From contig PHDB01000022.1 in NCBI GenBank assembly GCA_002842495.1, positions 28,920 to 92,919 of the forward strand: a DNA stretch of 64,000 bases. Reading direction: 5' to 3'. Under the pieces are notes generated by a model. That model did no database searches. It had not been told where the DNA came from and worked only from the letters and a program-made list of their open reading frames with translations. This DNA is from Bacteroidetes bacterium HGW-Bacteroidetes-6 (GTDB taxonomy: Bacteria > Bacteroidota > Bacteroidia > Bacteroidales > DTU049). How positions within the stretch are numbered: the stretch's first letter is position 1; every line of letters starts with the position of its first letter. Positions 17,882 through 28,562 of the stretch are shown here, one piece after another. A program made the translations under genes and the position numbers.

Positions 17882-18874
17882 TTAATCCTTATCGAGTTTA
17901 TATTTTGCAACGTTCATTCCGAAATGCAGATTTTTCGATTTCACCAGCTCTTCGAGTTCAGCAAGCGATTTTTTCCCAAAATTTCTGAATTTCAACAAAT
18001 CATTTTTGTTGTAAGAAACCAGTTCGCCGAGGGTCTCTACATCAGCAGCTTTGAGGCAGTTGAGAGCCCTAACGCTGAGGTCCATATCTGAAAGTTTGGT
18101 TTTCAAAAGATGACGCATATGCAGATAATCTTCGTCGAAGTCATCAACAACAGTTTTCTCAGTTGTTTCGATATCGATTTTTTCGTCCGAAAAAAGCACA
18201 AAATGCTGAATGAGAATCGACGAAGCTTCTTTCAAAGCATCTTTCGGAACAATCGAACCATCGGTTTCAATTGTAAGGATGAGTTTCTCATAATCAGTTT
18301 TCTGCTCAACACGATAGTTTTCGATATCGTAGTTCACGTTACGAATAGGAGTAAATATAGCATCCATCGGAACGTAACCAATGTTTTCGGCAGCTGGTTT
18401 GAGGTCTTCGGCAGCCACATATCCACGTCCACGTTCGATATTGAGTTCGAAGCTGAGTTTCACTGTGGGGTCGAGGTGACAAATCACCAATTCAGGATTG
18501 AGCACCTGAAAACCTGAGAGGAATTTATTCAGATCTCCGGCAGTCACAACTTCCTGTCCCTGAAAAACAGCATTCACATGCTCCGAATTCAATTCGTCGA
18601 TTTGTCGTTTCAGACAAACCTGTTTCAGGTTGAGGACAATATCAACCACGTCTTCTACAACACCATCGATGGTAGAGAATTCGTGAAGGACGCCGTCGAA
18701 TTTCACACCGGTGATAGCAAACCCTTCGAGCGACGACAGCAAGATTCGGCGCAATGAATTGCCGATAGTGATGCCGTAGCCTGGCTCCAGGGGTCTGAAT
18801 TCAAATATGCCCTTGCGTTCGTCGGACTCTATCTGAACAACTTTATCCGGTTTCTGAAAACTTAAAATGGCCAT
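17882..18874 (-). CDS. rpoA: DNA-directed RNA polymerase alpha subunit
   Basis: A 330-residue alpha subunit. The N-terminal assembly domain has [20 protein letters not shown] (33-52). The C-terminal domain (about 250-330) has the helix-hairpin-helix [19 protein letters not shown] used for promoter and activator contacts. The usual position between rpsD and rplQ is kept, with an 18-base gap to rpsD. Confidence 0.98.
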   Translation of the reverse strand: MAILSFQKPDKVVQIESDERKGIFEFRPLEPGYGITIGNSLRRILLSSLEGFAITGVKFDGVLHEFSTIDGVVEDVVDIVLNLKQVCLKRQIDELNSEHVNAVFQGQEVVTAGDLNKFLSGFQVLNPELVICHLDPTVKLSFELNIERGRGYVAAEDLKPAAENIGYVPMDAIFTPIRNVNYDIENYRVEQKTDYEKLILTIETDGSIVPKDALKEASSILIQHFVLFSDEKIDIETTEKTVVDDFDEDYLHMRHLLKTKLSDMDLSVRALNCLKAADVETLGELVSYNKNDLLKFRNFGKKSLAELEELVKSKNLHFGMNVAKYKLDKD

Positions 18875-18892
18875 AATAACTATTAAAGGTTT

Positions 18893-19498
18893 TTATTTGC
18901 TGTACAATTCAACGATGAGCTGTTCCTTAATATTTTCAGGAATAGCCTCGCGTTCGGGATAGTTCAGGAATTTTCCTTCCATTTTCGAACCGTCCCACTC
19001 GAGCCAACTGTACTGATTGCTATGTCCGGCAAGCGATTCGCTAACAACCTCAAGGTTTTTGCTTTTTTCGCGTACCATTACAACGTCGCCTGGGCGAAGA
19101 AGGAATGAAGGGATATTAACAATTGCACCGTTAACTTCAACATGTTTGTGGCTTACCAACTGACGTGCACCACTACGAGTAGGTGAAATTCCCAAACGAT
19201 AAACAACATTGTCTAAGCGCGATTCAATAAGCTGAAGAAGATTTTCGCCAGTAACACCTTTTTTAGTGCTGGCCAGGTTAAACAATTTCTTAAACTGACG
19301 CTCAAGAATACCATAGGTATACTTAGCTTTTTGTTTCTCCATCAACTGAACGCCGTATTCAGAAACTTTTCTTCTACGTTTCGACTGCCCGTGTTGTCCG
19401 GGAGGATACTTTTTCTTTTCCAGATGCTTGTCGAATCCGTAAATTGGTTCCTGAAATTTACGGGCGATTTTCGATTTTGGTCCGATATATCTTGCCAT
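18893..19498 (-). CDS. rpsD: 30S ribosomal protein S4
   Basis: A 201-residue S4, a primary 16S rRNA-binding protein. The N-terminus [17 protein letters not shown] and the S4 RNA-binding domain ([20 protein letters not shown], about 92-111) are clear. It has no zinc-binding cysteine cluster (C- form). Alpha operon member between rpsK and rpoA. Confidence 0.98.
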   Translation of the reverse strand: MARYIGPKSKIARKFQEPIYGFDKHLEKKKYPPGQHGQSKRRRKVSEYGVQLMEKQKAKYTYGILERQFKKLFNLASTKKGVTGENLLQLIESRLDNVVYRLGISPTRSGARQLVSHKHVEVNGAIVNIPSFLLRPGDVVMVREKSKNLEVVSESLAGHSNQYSWLEWDGSKMEGKFLNYPEREAIPENIKEQLIVELYSK

Positions 19499-19521
19499 AA
19501 TACTCTTTTTTCTTCAATTAA

Positions 19522-19911
19522 TTAAACCCTGCGGCGTTTTGGAGGACGGCAACCGTTATGAGGAATTGGTGTTACATCAACAATTTCTGTCACTTCAATA
19601 CCTGCTCCGTGAATGCTGCGGATTGCACTTTCGCGACCCGATCCCGGACCTTTAACATACACCTTTACTTTGCGTAAACCTGCATCGAACGCAACTTTAG
19701 CGCAATCTTCAGCTGCAATTTGTGCTGCATAAGGAGTGTTTTTCTTACTACCTCTGAAACCCATTTTACCGGCAGAAGACCATGAAATCACCTGGCCTAC
19801 CTCATTGGTGAGCGAAATGATAATATTGTTGAACGAAGCCCTAACGTAAGCGTTGCCGAAAGGTTCAACTTTCACCTTACGTTTCCTGACCGTTTTCGTT
19901 TGTTTTGCCAT
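19522..19911 (-). CDS. rpsK: 30S ribosomal protein S11
   Basis: A 129-residue S11 with the typical core [20 protein letters not shown] and [14 protein letters not shown], and the C-terminal [18 protein letters not shown]. It forms part of the platform of the small subunit near the mRNA exit. Its gene follows rpsM in the conserved order. Confidence 0.98.
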   Translation of the reverse strand: MAKQTKTVRKRKVKVEPFGNAYVRASFNNIIISLTNEVGQVISWSSAGKMGFRGSKKNTPYAAQIAAEDCAKVAFDAGLRKVKVYVKGPGSGRESAIRSIHGAGIEVTEIVDVTPIPHNGCRPPKRRRV

Positions 19912-19932
19912 ATTGATTTATTTCAATTGTTA

Positions 19933-20313
19933 TTAACCTTTAGGAGCCTTCTTCTTGTTAGCAACCGTTTTCTTCCTGCCCTTACGGGTACGGGCATTAT
20001 TCTTGGTGCTTTGTCCGCGAAGCGGCAATCCCAGACGGTGACGGATACCACGGTAACAACCGATGTCCATCAAACGTTTGATGTTCATCTGAACCTCGGA
20101 GCGCAATGCACCTTCGGTTTTGACGTCATCATTGATTACCTGACGGATAGCCGACAATTCATTATCATCCCAATCCTGTACCTTTTTATCAAAGCTGACT
20201 TCGGCCTTGGTCAAAATCATCTGAGCGGTGGAGCGGCCAATACCATAGATATAGGTGAGACCTATCTCGCCCCGCTTGTTTTTAGGTAAATCGATTCCTG
20301 CAATACGTGCCAT
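19933..20313 (-). CDS. rpsM: 30S ribosomal protein S13
   Basis: A 126-residue S13 ([21 protein letters not shown]-terminal basic tail [20 protein letters not shown]). It lies in the head of the 30S subunit and contacts the P-site tRNA and the 50S subunit. First large gene after rpmJ. Confidence 0.98.
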   Translation of the reverse strand: MARIAGIDLPKNKRGEIGLTYIYGIGRSTAQMILTKAEVSFDKKVQDWDDNELSAIRQVINDDVKTEGALRSEVQMNIKRLMDIGCYRGIRHRLGLPLRGQSTKNNARTRKGRKKTVANKKKAPKG

Positions 20314-20337
20314 ATATCGTTTTTTTCAATTTCCGGT

Positions 20338-20454
20338 TTAACCCTGACGTTGTTTAAACTTGGGGTTTTTCTTGTTAATAATGTACACCCTGCCTTTGCG
20401 GCGAACGATTTTACAATCGGGTGTGCGTTTCTTCACTGAAGCTCTCACTTTCAT
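20338..20454 (-). CDS. rpmJ: 50S ribosomal protein L36
   Basis: Translation of the minus strand from the ATG at 20454 gives 38 residues beginning [20 protein letters not shown] and ending [11 protein letters not shown]. This is L36 with only one of the zinc-ligand cysteines (C14), i.e. a zinc-free (C-) form. It sits between infA and rpsM as in other bacteria. Confidence 0.95.
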   Translation of the reverse strand: MKVRASVKKRTPDCKIVRRKGRVYIINKKNPKFKQRQG

Positions 20455-20467
20455 AATGCTTTCCTTT

Positions 20468-20686
20468 TTATTTGTACCTGAACGTTATTCTGCCTTTGGT
20501 CAAATCGTAAGGCGAAATTTCCATACGAACTCTGTCGCCAGGCAGAATCTTGATGTAATGCATACGCATCTTACCTGAAATGTGGGCCAATATTATATGC
20601 CCGTTTTCCAGTTCGACGCGGAACATTGCATTGCCTAAGCTTTCAATTACAGTTCCGTCTTGTTCAATTGCACCTTGTTTTGCCAT
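20468..20686 (-). CDS. infA: Translation initiation factor IF-1
   Basis: A 72-residue S1-fold protein ([54 protein letters not shown]). It binds the 30S A site during initiation. Located between map and rpmJ, the conserved place in Bacteroidota. Confidence 0.98.
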   Translation of the reverse strand: MAKQGAIEQDGTVIESLGNAMFRVELENGHIILAHISGKMRMHYIKILPGDRVRMEISPYDLTKGRITFRYK

Positions 20687-20694
20687 ATTTTATT

Positions 20695-21471
20695 TTACTC
20701 TCGGTTTTCAATAAAGTCGTACGTCGATATCACTTCAGGTTTTCCTTTTTTAACAACCACCATGTGTTCAAAATGAGCACTGGGGCTGTGGTCGCGTGTT
20801 CTGATTGTCCATCCATCGTTTTCCTGAACCACCTTCCATGTTCCCGAATTAATCATCGGTTCTATACAAATGACCATGTTTTCAACCAGTGGCATTCCAC
20901 GCCCACGTTTTCCATAATTCGGTACCTCAGGTTTCTCGTGCAAATGTCTTCCTATTCCATGTCCTACCAGATCGCGCACCACATGAAAGCCATTTCGTTC
21001 CACATGAAGTTGTACTGCATAACCAATATCGCCGACACAATTTCCCGGAATAGCTTCTGCAATCCCAAGTTCAAGCGATTCTCGGGTTACACGTACCAGA
21101 TCGATTGTGCGTTTATCGGTTTCTCCAACAATAAACGTGTATGCATAATCGCCAAAATACCCATTTAAAACAGCACCGCAATCTACAGAAACCACATCGC
21201 CATCCTTCACTACCCTGCTGCCCGGAATTCCGTGTACAACCTGATCGTTAATTGAGATACAAAGAGTAGCCGGAAATCCATTGTACCCTTTAAAAGCTGG
21301 AATTCCACCATGTGTGCGGATAAATTCCTCAGCAATCCGATCAAGGGTACGAGTTTCTACACCTGATTTCAGATGACGGGAAACCTCTCCCAAAGTTTTA
21401 CCAACAAGCAAAGAACTCTCTTTCAGCAGCAGTATTTCTTCATCGGTTTTCTGCAGCATACCTACACTCAT
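20695..21471 (-). CDS. map: Methionine aminopeptidase, type I
   Basis: A 258-residue metalloprotease that removes the initiator methionine. Metal ligands are visible: two Asp in VSVDCGAVLNGYFGDYAY, His in GHGIGRHLHEKPEVPNYG, Glu in ICIEPMINSG, and a C-terminal Glu in HFEHMVVV. There is no N-terminal extension (type Ia). Start abuts the stop of secY with no gap. Confidence 0.97.
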   Translation of the reverse strand: MSVGMLQKTDEEILLLKESSLLVGKTLGEVSRHLKSGVETRTLDRIAEEFIRTHGGIPAFKGYNGFPATLCISINDQVVHGIPGSRVVKDGDVVSVDCGAVLNGYFGDYAYTFIVGETDKRTIDLVRVTRESLELGIAEAIPGNCVGDIGYAVQLHVERNGFHVVRDLVGHGIGRHLHEKPEVPNYGKRGRGMPLVENMVICIEPMINSGTWKVVQENDGWTIRTRDHSPSAHFEHMVVVKKGKPEVISTYDFIENRE

Positions 21472-22836
21472 TTACATACCTCCCATTCCAGTGGTTGTAC
21501 GTCCTTTGATACGTCCTGACTTTGTAAGACCATCATAATGACGCATCAGCAAATGGCTTTCGACCTGTTGTAAGGTATCGAGAACCACACCCACAAGAAT
21601 CAGCAGCGAAGTGCCCCCATAGAATTGGGCGAACTGGCTGTTTATTCCAAAAATACGAACCAAAGCCGGCATAACGGCAACAAAAGCAAGAAATATTGAT
21701 CCCGGCAGCGTAATACGCGACATAACGGTATCGATAAATTCAGCAGTTCGTTTGCCTGGTTTAATGCCAGGGATAAAGCCTCCGTTCTTTTTAAGATCTT
21801 CGGCCATTTGATTCGGATTGATGGTTATAGCAGTATAGAAATATGTAAACAAAATAATCAAGATTGCAAAAGTAAGGTTGTACCAAAATCCATTGGGATT
21901 GGTCAATGCCGAAACAAATCCTGTCATTGTATCACTATCGGCAAAACCTGCCAGTGTAATGGGAAGGAACATCAAAGCCTGGGCAAAGATAATCGGCATA
22001 ACACCAGCTGCATTAACTTTCAGAGGAACATACTGACGAACTCCTCCATATTGTTTATTGCCAACAACACGTTTGGCATATTGTACAGGGATTTTTCGAG
22101 TTCCTTGCACAAGAAGAATACTTACCACAATTACCAATATCAGCACAAGCAACTCTATGATAAACACCATTAGTCCTCCACCAGCAACCTCCATACGCGA
22201 AGTAAATTCGGCGACGAGAGCAAATGGTAAACGGGCAATAATACCAATCATAATAATAAGAGAAATTCCGTTGCCTATACCTTTATCAGTAATCCGCTCC
22301 CCAAGCCACATAACAAATAATGTACCGGCTGTGAGAATAACAGTTGATGATAAACGGAAAAGGAAAGGAATCTGCATCATTTCGGGATCGAATGGGAAAA
22401 TACCACCGGCCGGAATTGTTGATCCAAGGTTAGCAATATAACCCTGTGCCTGAGCAGCTGTAATTATTACAGTGAGGTAACGGGTAATCTGATTAATTTT
22501 TTTACGGCCACTTTCACCCTCGCGTTGCAGACGCTGGAAGTAAGGCACAGCCATACCAAGCAACTGAACAACGATAGAAGCGGAAATATAGGGCATGATA
22601 CCGAGTGCAAAAACCGACGCATTAGAAAATGCACCACCTGAGAACATATTGATAAGACCCAGGAGGCCATCTTGTCCCTGCGACTGAAGAGCGCCGAGAG
22701 CGTCGGGGTTGATACCCGGCAATACCACATATGACCCAAAACGATAGATAAGAATGATCAAAATGGTATAGAGGATTCTCTTTTTGAGATCCTCAATTTT
22801 ATTGATGTTCTTTATGGTATTGACGAAGCGACTCAT
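21472..22836 (-). CDS. secY: Preprotein translocase subunit SecY
   Basis: A 454-residue, ten-helix membrane channel for Sec-dependent export. Signatures are GINPDALGALQSQ (plug region), QLLGMAVPYFQRLQREGESGRKKINQ, and the cytosolic loop QGTRKIPVQYAKRVVGNK. It is the route by which the many signal-peptide proteins of this window would cross the inner membrane. Placed between rplO and map. Confidence 0.98.
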   Translation of the reverse strand: MSRFVNTIKNINKIEDLKKRILYTILIILIYRFGSYVVLPGINPDALGALQSQGQDGLLGLINMFSGGAFSNASVFALGIMPYISASIVVQLLGMAVPYFQRLQREGESGRKKINQITRYLTVIITAAQAQGYIANLGSTIPAGGIFPFDPEMMQIPFLFRLSSTVILTAGTLFVMWLGERITDKGIGNGISLIIMIGIIARLPFALVAEFTSRMEVAGGGLMVFIIELLVLILVIVVSILLVQGTRKIPVQYAKRVVGNKQYGGVRQYVPLKVNAAGVMPIIFAQALMFLPITLAGFADSDTMTGFVSALTNPNGFWYNLTFAILIILFTYFYTAITINPNQMAEDLKKNGGFIPGIKPGKRTAEFIDTVMSRITLPGSIFLAFVAVMPALVRIFGINSQFAQFYGGTSLLILVGVVLDTLQQVESHLLMRHYDGLTKSGRIKGRTTTGMGGM

Positions 22837-22841
22837 TCAGG

Positions 22842-23288
22842 TTAGATTTTTGTTGCGTTACCACCTTTTTCTTCGATAGCTTTAACCGCAGATGATGAAA
22901 ATGCGTGAGCTTTAACTTCAAGCTTGAGGGAGAGCACTCCACGACCGAGAATTTTCACCAAGTCGTTTTTAGATACCAACCCATGTGCATGAAGCGTTTC
23001 GGGATCAATAGTCTGCAAATTGTGTTTTGCAGCTAATTCCTGAATTACATCAATATTCAAGGCGCGAAATTCAACACGATTGAAATTCTTGAAACCAAAT
23101 TTGGGCACCCGGCGTTGTAAAGGCATCTGGCCTCCTTCGAAACCAATCTTACGGCTATAACCGCTGCGCGATTGAGCACCTTTATGTCCACGTGTCGATG
23201 TGCCGCCGCGTCCCGAACCCTGGCCCCTGCCGATTCGTTTTTCGCTTTTGACTGATCCGTCTGCCGGTTTTAAATTACTTAAATCCAT
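22842..23288 (-). CDS. rplO: 50S ribosomal protein L15
   Basis: A 148-residue L15 beginning [20 protein letters not shown]; the start at 23288 is chosen by homology, since an upstream extension would overlap the preceding rpmD gene. Glycine-rich N-terminus ([20 protein letters not shown]) and globular C-terminal domain are complete. Confidence 0.96.
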   Translation of the reverse strand: MDLSNLKPADGSVKSEKRIGRGQGSGRGGTSTRGHKGAQSRSGYSRKIGFEGGQMPLQRRVPKFGFKNFNRVEFRALNIDVIQELAAKHNLQTIDPETLHAHGLVSKNDLVKILGRGVLSLKLEVKAHAFSSSAVKAIEEKGGNATKI

Positions 23289-23301
23289 TTTCTTCAATTT
23301 T

Positions 23302-23418
23302 TTATGTGTGTTCAACACTGGAATGCATTTTGCCGAGTCCTAAAGCCGTTGCATTGAGACGCTGGTTTTTCGGACGATCAATAAGGCTTTTGATCAAAGT
23401 AACACGAATTTTTTTCAT
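23302..23418 (-). CDS. rpmD: 50S ribosomal protein L30, C-terminally truncated
   Basis: From the ATG at 23418 the frame reads [20 protein letters not shown] and continues to ...[12 protein letters not shown], then TAA: 38 residues. Bacterial L30 is usually near 58-60 residues and continues after the 'VEHxxTP' point with a helix and a final strand (…MVxKVxHLVKVEE type). That last third is missing, and rplO starts only 13 bases after the stop, so about 60 bases appear deleted rather than frameshifted. The gene may be a tolerated short form, a decaying gene, or an assembly error. Position between rpsE and rplO supports the identity. Confidence 0.8.
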   Translation of the reverse strand: MKKIRVTLIKSLIDRPKNQRLNATALGLGKMHSSVEHT

Positions 23419-23429
23419 AGCTTCCAATA

Positions 23430-23948
23430 TTAACCGTTAAACACTTGTTCGATTGATATTCCTCTGAGATCGGCAACAGCGTAAGCATCTTTCAGATTCA
23501 TGAGAGCGTTTACAGTTGCTTTAACAACGTTGTGGGGATTTGAGGAGCCTTTTGACTTGGCAAGCACGTTTTTAACACCAACACTCTCAAGAACAGCACG
23601 CATAGCACCACCAGCAATAACGCCAGTACCAGGAGCAGCTGGTTTCAAAAACACATTAGCTCCACCATATTTTCCTGCTTGTTCGTGAGGAAGAGTTCCG
23701 TTGAGAATTCTTACGCGAATCAGATTTTTCTTGGCATCTTCAATACCTTTAGAGATGGCCGAAGTAACTTCTTTGGCTTTTCCCAATCCGTATCCAACAA
23801 CACCGTCTTCGTTTCCAACAACTACAATAGCTGAGAAACTGAAAGTACGACCGCCCTTGGTTACTTTGGTAACTCTTTGTATGCTTACGAGACGATCCTT
23901 GAATTCAATGTCGCTCGATTTTACTTTTTTTACGCTGATATTAGCCAT
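23430..23948 (-). CDS. rpsE: 30S ribosomal protein S5
   Basis: A 172-residue S5 with the double-stranded RNA-binding-like N-terminal domain ([20 protein letters not shown]) and the C-terminal domain with [18 protein letters not shown]. It helps maintain decoding accuracy and mRNA unwinding. Eleven bases separate it from the short rpmD. Confidence 0.98.
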   Translation of the reverse strand: MANISVKKVKSSDIEFKDRLVSIQRVTKVTKGGRTFSFSAIVVVGNEDGVVGYGLGKAKEVTSAISKGIEDAKKNLIRVRILNGTLPHEQAGKYGGANVFLKPAAPGTGVIAGGAMRAVLESVGVKNVLAKSKGSSNPHNVVKATVNALMNLKDAYAVADLRGISIEQVFNG

Positions 23949-23953
23949 ATTAC

Positions 23954-24316
23954 TCAGAATTTTAATCCACCTTCTCTGGCCGCTTCAGCCAAAGCTTTAA
24001 CTCTACCATGATATTGATAACCATTGCGATCGAAAACAACAGACTGAACTCCGTTGTCTTTCGCCAAATCGGCAATTAATTTACCAACAAGCTTCGCTTT
24101 ATCGGTTTTAGTTACCTTTTGATCGGCAACATCTTTCATACGCGAAGATGCTGAAAGCAATGTTTTTCCTGTTTTGTCGTCAATAAGCTGCACATAAATT
24201 TCTTTACAGCTACGGAAGACCGACATACGCGGACGCTCGGCATCGCCGTTCACAACCTTGCGAATGCGCATCTTAATGCGTTTTCTGCTGAATTCTTTTC
24301 TGCTTTTAATAGCCAT
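23954..24316 (-). CDS. rplR: 50S ribosomal protein L18
   Basis: A 120-residue L18, a 5S rRNA-binding protein ([20 protein letters not shown]-terminal [20 protein letters not shown]). Normal length and position between rplF and rpsE. Confidence 0.98.
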   Translation of the reverse strand: MAIKSRKEFSRKRIKMRIRKVVNGDAERPRMSVFRSCKEIYVQLIDDKTGKTLLSASSRMKDVADQKVTKTDKAKLVGKLIADLAKDNGVQSVVFDRNGYQYHGRVKALAEAAREGGLKF

Positions 24317-24330
24317 AACTACCTCTTTGT

Positions 24331-24888
24331 TTATTTGGACGCAGCAGCTTTACCGGCCTTGCGACGTAATACTTCTCCAACAAATTTAACACCTTTACCT
24401 TTGTATGGTTCAGGTTTTCTGAACGAACGAATCTTGCTGGCCACCTGACCAAGCAACTGTTTGTCGAACGATGTGAGAGTAATCAAAGGAGCTTTACCTT
24501 TTTCGGTAAGTGTTTCAACTTTAACCTCACCCGGAATCTCAAACAAAATGTTGTGTGAATGACCCAAACTCAAATCGAGCAACTGCCCGTTATTTGAACA
24601 TTTGTAACCAACACCGATGAGTTCGAGTTTCGCTGTGAATCCTTCCGAAACACCCTGAACCATATTGGCCAGAAGAGAACGATAAAGACCATGATAAGAA
24701 CGAACTTGCTTTTCGTCGTTGATTCGCTCAATAGTCATTACATTGTTTTCGACATTCACTTTGATTTCAGGTGCAATCTGCTGCTTTAATTCACCCTTGG
24801 GTCCTTTAACAGACACTAGATTTTCGGCAGAGATGTTCACCTGAACACCCGTTGGTATATCAATAATTTTCTTTCCGATCCTTGACAT
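24331..24888 (-). CDS. rplF: 50S ribosomal protein L6
   Basis: A 185-residue L6 made of two similar domains, with the signature [20 protein letters not shown] near the C-terminus. It lies near the factor-binding site of the large subunit. Normal context. Confidence 0.98.
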   Translation of the reverse strand: MSRIGKKIIDIPTGVQVNISAENLVSVKGPKGELKQQIAPEIKVNVENNVMTIERINDEKQVRSYHGLYRSLLANMVQGVSEGFTAKLELIGVGYKCSNNGQLLDLSLGHSHNILFEIPGEVKVETLTEKGKAPLITLTSFDKQLLGQVASKIRSFRKPEPYKGKGVKFVGEVLRRKAGKAAASK

Positions 24889-24908
24889 TGGAATTCCTCC
24901 TGTTTAAA

Positions 24909-25307
24909 TTATGAAACGAAACAAACTACTTCGCCTCCAACATTTTCCTTCCTGGCCTGCTTGTCGGTCATCAAGCCTTTCGACGTACTGATGATTGCAA
25001 CACCAAGACCATTCATCACACGGGGAAGATCCTGAGCTGCAGAATATTTTCTGAGACCAGGACGGCTAACACGTTTAATGAGCGAAATAGCCGACTGCTT
25101 CGACGTTGGATGATATTTGAGGGCAATCTTCAATTTCTTAGGTATCATGTTTTCTTCAACCTTATAATTGAGGATGTAGCCGTTTTCGTGCAAAACTTTA
25201 GCCATCTCGACCAACATTTTGTTGGAAGGAACTTCCACAAGACGGTGGTTGGCTTTTATAGCGTTTCGAACGCGTGTCAGAAAATCTGCAATGGGATCCG
25301 TTACCAT
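24909..25307 (-). CDS. rpsH: 30S ribosomal protein S8
   Basis: A 132-residue S8 (MVTDPIADFLTRVRNAIKAN; C-terminal STSKGLMTDKQARKENVGGE). In many bacteria S8 is also the translational repressor of the spc operon; no operator structure was checked here. Confidence 0.98.
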   Translation of the reverse strand: MVTDPIADFLTRVRNAIKANHRLVEVPSNKMLVEMAKVLHENGYILNYKVEENMIPKKLKIALKYHPTSKQSAISLIKRVSRPGLRKYSAAQDLPRVMNGLGVAIISTSKGLMTDKQARKENVGGEVVCFVS

Positions 25308-25325
25308 GCTATATTATTTTTAAAA

Positions 25326-25595
25326 TTACCAACTTGCTTTTTTTACTCCGGGGATTTCTCCATTGAGAGCCATCTGGCGGAAATTGATACGCGAGATGCC
25401 AAACATACGCATGTAGCCTTTGGGTCTTCCTGTAAGCTTGCAACGATTGTGCAACCGAATGCGCGAAGCATTCTTAGGCAGCTTCTGCAAACCGATATAA
25501 TCGCCGGCTGCCTTCATTGCAGCTTTTTTCTCAGCGTATTTATCAACCATTTCCTGCCGCTTAACTTCGCGGGCTTTCATCGATTCTTTTGCCAT
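25326..25595 (-). CDS. rpsN: 30S ribosomal protein S14, zinc-free form
   Basis: An 89-residue S14 with the C-terminal [20 protein letters not shown]. It lacks the CxxC pairs of the short zinc-binding form and is of the longer C- type. Confidence 0.98.
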   Translation of the reverse strand: MAKESMKAREVKRQEMVDKYAEKKAAMKAAGDYIGLQKLPKNASRIRLHNRCKLTGRPKGYMRMFGISRINFRQMALNGEIPGVKKASW

Positions 25596-25597
25596 AC

Positions 25598-26149
25598 CTA
25601 GTGTTTTTTGAATGGGAGACCAAATGCTTTCAACAATGCATGCGATTCTTTATCGGTTGGGGCAGATGTCACAAATGTGATATCCATACCGGTAATTTTA
25701 TTGATTTTATCAATATTGATTTCCGGAAAGATAATTTGCTCAGTAACACCAAATGTGTAATTGCCACGTCCGTCAAAACCTTTATCATTAATGCCTCTGA
25801 AGTCGCGAATACGAGGAACAGAAACAGAAATCAAACGATCAAGAAATTCGTACATGCGTTCTCCGCGAAGAGTTACACGAACCCCTACCTGATTGCCAAT
25901 ACGAACTTTAAAATTCGAAATATCTTTTCTCGATTTTGTAGGAACAGCTTTCTGACCTGTAATATTAGTCATCTCTTCAACTGCAAAATCAATCAGTTTT
26001 TTATCTGCAACGGCATCGCCAACGCCCTGATTCACTGATATTTTCAGCAAACGAGGAACCTGCATAACAGTACTGTACTGGAATTCTTCCATCAAAGCAG
26101 GAACGATTTCCTTGAGGTACTTCTCTTTGAGTCGGGGAACGTATGTCAT
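25598..26149 (-). CDS. rplE: 50S ribosomal protein L5
   Basis: A 183-residue L5 that binds 5S rRNA and contacts P-site tRNA. Signatures: [17 protein letters not shown] and [20 protein letters not shown]. Its ATG shares one base with the rplX stop (TAATG), indicating coupling. Confidence 0.98.
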   Translation of the reverse strand: MTYVPRLKEKYLKEIVPALMEEFQYSTVMQVPRLLKISVNQGVGDAVADKKLIDFAVEEMTNITGQKAVPTKSRKDISNFKVRIGNQVGVRVTLRGERMYEFLDRLISVSVPRIRDFRGINDKGFDGRGNYTFGVTEQIIFPEINIDKINKITGMDITFVTSAPTDKESHALLKAFGLPFKKH

Positions 26150-26469
26150 TACTTAATCTCCTCCTTAGATTTTTTCGAATATCTTACTATTGTTCCATCT
26201 TCTTTCACCTTGCGACCAACACGGGTAACATTACCAGCTTTGTCAACAAGCATCAGATTTGAAATATTGATGGAGGCTTCTTGTTTCACAATACCGCCCT
26301 GGCTATTTTTTGCTGATGGTTTGGTATGCTTTGAAACCATGTTTACACCTTCAACAATAGCTCTGTATTTGTCGGGAAAAACTTCAAGCACCCGACCTTC
26401 ACTGCCGCGGTAGTTACCAGAAACAACCTTAACGTTGTCGCCTTTTTTGATTTTAATCTTTACATTCAT
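26149..26469 (-). CDS. rplX: 50S ribosomal protein L24
   Basis: A 106-residue L24 with the KOW motif [20 protein letters not shown] near the N-terminus. An assembly-initiating protein of the large subunit. Confidence 0.98.
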   Translation of the reverse strand: MNVKIKIKKGDNVKVVSGNYRGSEGRVLEVFPDKYRAIVEGVNMVSKHTKPSAKNSQGGIVKQEASINISNLMLVDKAGNVTRVGRKVKEDGTIVRYSKKSKEEIK

Positions 26470-26480
26470 AGCTGCGAAAA

Positions 26481-26849
26481 TTAGAGTACCTCAGGGGCCA
26501 GTGAAACAATTTTCATGTACTGCTTGTCGCGCAACTCGCGAGGAACGGGTCCGAAAATACGGGTACCGCGCAACTCATCCGAAGCACTCAGCAACACCAC
26601 TGCGTTGTCGTCGAAGCGGATATATGAACCGTCGGGACGACGGATTTCTTTTTTCGTGCGAACAACCACAGCCTTGGTTACAGTACCTTTTTTGATGTTT
26701 CCGCTGGGGATGGCTGATTTCACCGTTACGATGATTGTGTCGCCCACCGAAGCGTATCTACGCTTGGTGCCACCCAGTACCCGGATACAAAGCACTTCCT
26801 TGGCTCCGCTGTTGTCTGCTACGTTAAGTCTTGATTCCTGCTGTATCAT
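26481..26849 (-). CDS. rplN: 50S ribosomal protein L14
   Basis: A 122-residue L14 ([32 protein letters not shown] ending [20 protein letters not shown]). It contacts 16S rRNA in an intersubunit bridge. Confidence 0.98.
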   Translation of the reverse strand: MIQQESRLNVADNSGAKEVLCIRVLGGTKRRYASVGDTIIVTVKSAIPSGNIKKGTVTKAVVVRTKKEIRRPDGSYIRFDDNAVVLLSASDELRGTRIFGPVPRELRDKQYMKIVSLAPEVL

Positions 26850-26851
26850 GG

Positions 26852-27112
26852 TTATTTTGCCTTTTCGATTATTTCAATGAGTCTCCAACGTTTGAGCTTG
26901 CTCAAAGGACGGGTCTCCATAATTGCAACCTTGTCGCCAATTTTGCATTCGTTTGCTTCATCGTGAGCCACAAATGTTGAGGTCTTCTTGATAAACTTTC
27001 CATATTTTGGATGCTTCAGGCGACGTTCGACGAGAACAACAATAGATTTATCCATTTTATTACTGGTAACTATTCCTACTCTCTCTTTCCGTAAATTTCT
27101 TTCCATTTCCAT
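26852..27112 (-). CDS. rpsQ: 30S ribosomal protein S17
   Basis: An 86-residue S17 with the OB-fold core [20 protein letters not shown]. The first ATG (27112) is followed by a second two codons later; either could be the start. Standard neighbour of rpmC. Confidence 0.97.
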   Translation of the reverse strand: MEMERNLRKERVGIVTSNKMDKSIVVLVERRLKHPKYGKFIKKTSTFVAHDEANECKIGDKVAIMETRPLSKLKRWRLIEIIEKAK

Positions 27113-27123
27113 TATAGCTGAAA

Positions 27124-27321
27124 TTACTTGATTTCCAATTCACGATTGCGCAACTCGGTCATTATGCGCGCCACTGTCTTTTTCGTCAGACCGATAACGC
27201 CGGGGTTGTCCAAGGGATTAACGGCATGGCTCATATGCAACTTTGCAAGCTGCTTTCTTTCCTCTACCAGTCGCTCCTTGAGCTCGTCGGTTGTCATTTC
27301 TTTTATTACTGCTGTCTTCAT
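27124..27321 (-). CDS. rpmC: 50S ribosomal protein L29
   Basis: A 65-residue, two-helix L29 ([36 protein letters not shown]). It lies at the tunnel exit. Confidence 0.97.
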   Translation of the reverse strand: MKTAVIKEMTTDELKERLVEERKQLAKLHMSHAVNPLDNPGVIGLTKKTVARIMTELRNRELEIK

Positions 27322-27341
27322 AGCGATTCTGATTTAAAGGA

Positions 27342-27764
27342 CTATAGTTCGATAAAATCCCTGCGAACAATAAACTTGGTTTTCACCGGAAGTTTCTGCG
27401 CTGCAAGACGCAATGCTTCTTTGGCGACTTCGAGAGAAACCCCCTCGGCTTCGAACAAAATACGACCCGGAGCTACCGGAGCTACAAAATATTCGGGAGC
27501 ACCTTTACCTTTACCCATACGAACTTCGTTTGGCTTTTTAGTAATAGGTTTGTCAGGGAATATGCGAATCCAGATTTGTCCTTCACGTTTCATATAACGA
27601 GTAACTGCCTGACGGGCTGCTTCTATTTGGCGACCAGTGAGCCAGGCTTCTTCCAGTGTCTTCAATCCGAAGGATCCGAATGCCAACTGATGTCCACGCT
27701 GGGAAATCCCCTTGATGCAGTTTTTCTGTACTCTTCTGAATTTGGTTTTCTTTGGCTGTAACAT
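27342..27764 (-). CDS. rplP: 50S ribosomal protein L16
   Basis: A 140-residue L16 ([60 protein letters not shown]). It organises the A-site tRNA region of the large subunit. Confidence 0.98.
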   Translation of the reverse strand: MLQPKKTKFRRVQKNCIKGISQRGHQLAFGSFGLKTLEEAWLTGRQIEAARQAVTRYMKREGQIWIRIFPDKPITKKPNEVRMGKGKGAPEYFVAPVAPGRILFEAEGVSLEVAKEALRLAAQKLPVKTKFIVRRDFIEL

Positions 27765-27776
27765 TGATCTTCAGTT

Positions 27777-28556
27777 TTATGAGTTGGCACTATTCTTTTT
27801 TCCACCGCCACGATTGCGGTTGAAATTCTGATTACCTCCACCACGGTTGTTATTGTTGCCACCGCTGCGGCCGCCATCACGACGTTGTTTTTTGTCAGTA
27901 CGGGGAGCTTCGATTCCATAGAAATCGGGCTTTCCGAACATTTCGCCTTTGCAAATCCAGACTTTGATTCCCAAACGACCATATGTAGTGTGAGCTTCCG
28001 ATCTTGCATAGTCGATATCAGCACGCAATGTATGAAGTGGTGTACGTCCTTCTTTGTAATGTTCTGTACGGCTCATTTCGGCTCCACCGATACGACCAGA
28101 AATAGACACTTTCATTCCTTCGGCACCCATACGCATTGTTGATGCAACAGATGTTTTGATGGCTTTTCTGTGCGACATGCGTCCTTCGATCTGACGTGCA
28201 ATATTGTTAGCTACAAGAACAGCTTCCATTTCGGGGCGTTTCACCTCTGAAATATTGATTTGTACTTCTTTCTGAGTCAATTTTTTGAGTTCTTCACGAA
28301 GTTCATCAACATCTTTACCTTTTTGTCCGATAATGAAACCGGGCTTTGCAGTATGAATGGTTACAGTAACAAGCTTCACGCTACGTTCGATGAAGATTTT
28401 TGATACATTGGCTTTTGCCAGACGTACATTAAGATACTTACGAATCTTGTTGTCTTCTACCAGTTTTTCGCCAAAGGTTTTACCTCCGTACCAAATGGAA
28501 TCCCATCCGCGCGTAATTCCAAGTCTGTTGCCTATCGGGTTAGTTTTTTGTCCCAT
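27777..28556 (-). CDS. rpsC: 30S ribosomal protein S3 with Gly/Asn-rich tail
   Basis: A 259-residue S3 ([22 protein letters not shown] domain with [19 protein letters not shown]). After about residue 220 the protein ends in a low-complexity Gly/Asn/Arg tail ([20 protein letters not shown]), an extension beyond the core fold seen in some Bacteroidota. Confidence 0.97.
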   Translation of the reverse strand: MGQKTNPIGNRLGITRGWDSIWYGGKTFGEKLVEDNKIRKYLNVRLAKANVSKIFIERSVKLVTVTIHTAKPGFIIGQKGKDVDELREELKKLTQKEVQINISEVKRPEMEAVLVANNIARQIEGRMSHRKAIKTSVASTMRMGAEGMKVSISGRIGGAEMSRTEHYKEGRTPLHTLRADIDYARSEAHTTYGRLGIKVWICKGEMFGKPDFYGIEAPRTDKKQRRDGGRSGGNNNNRGGGNQNFNRNRGGGKKNSANS

Positions 28557-28562
28557 TATATA

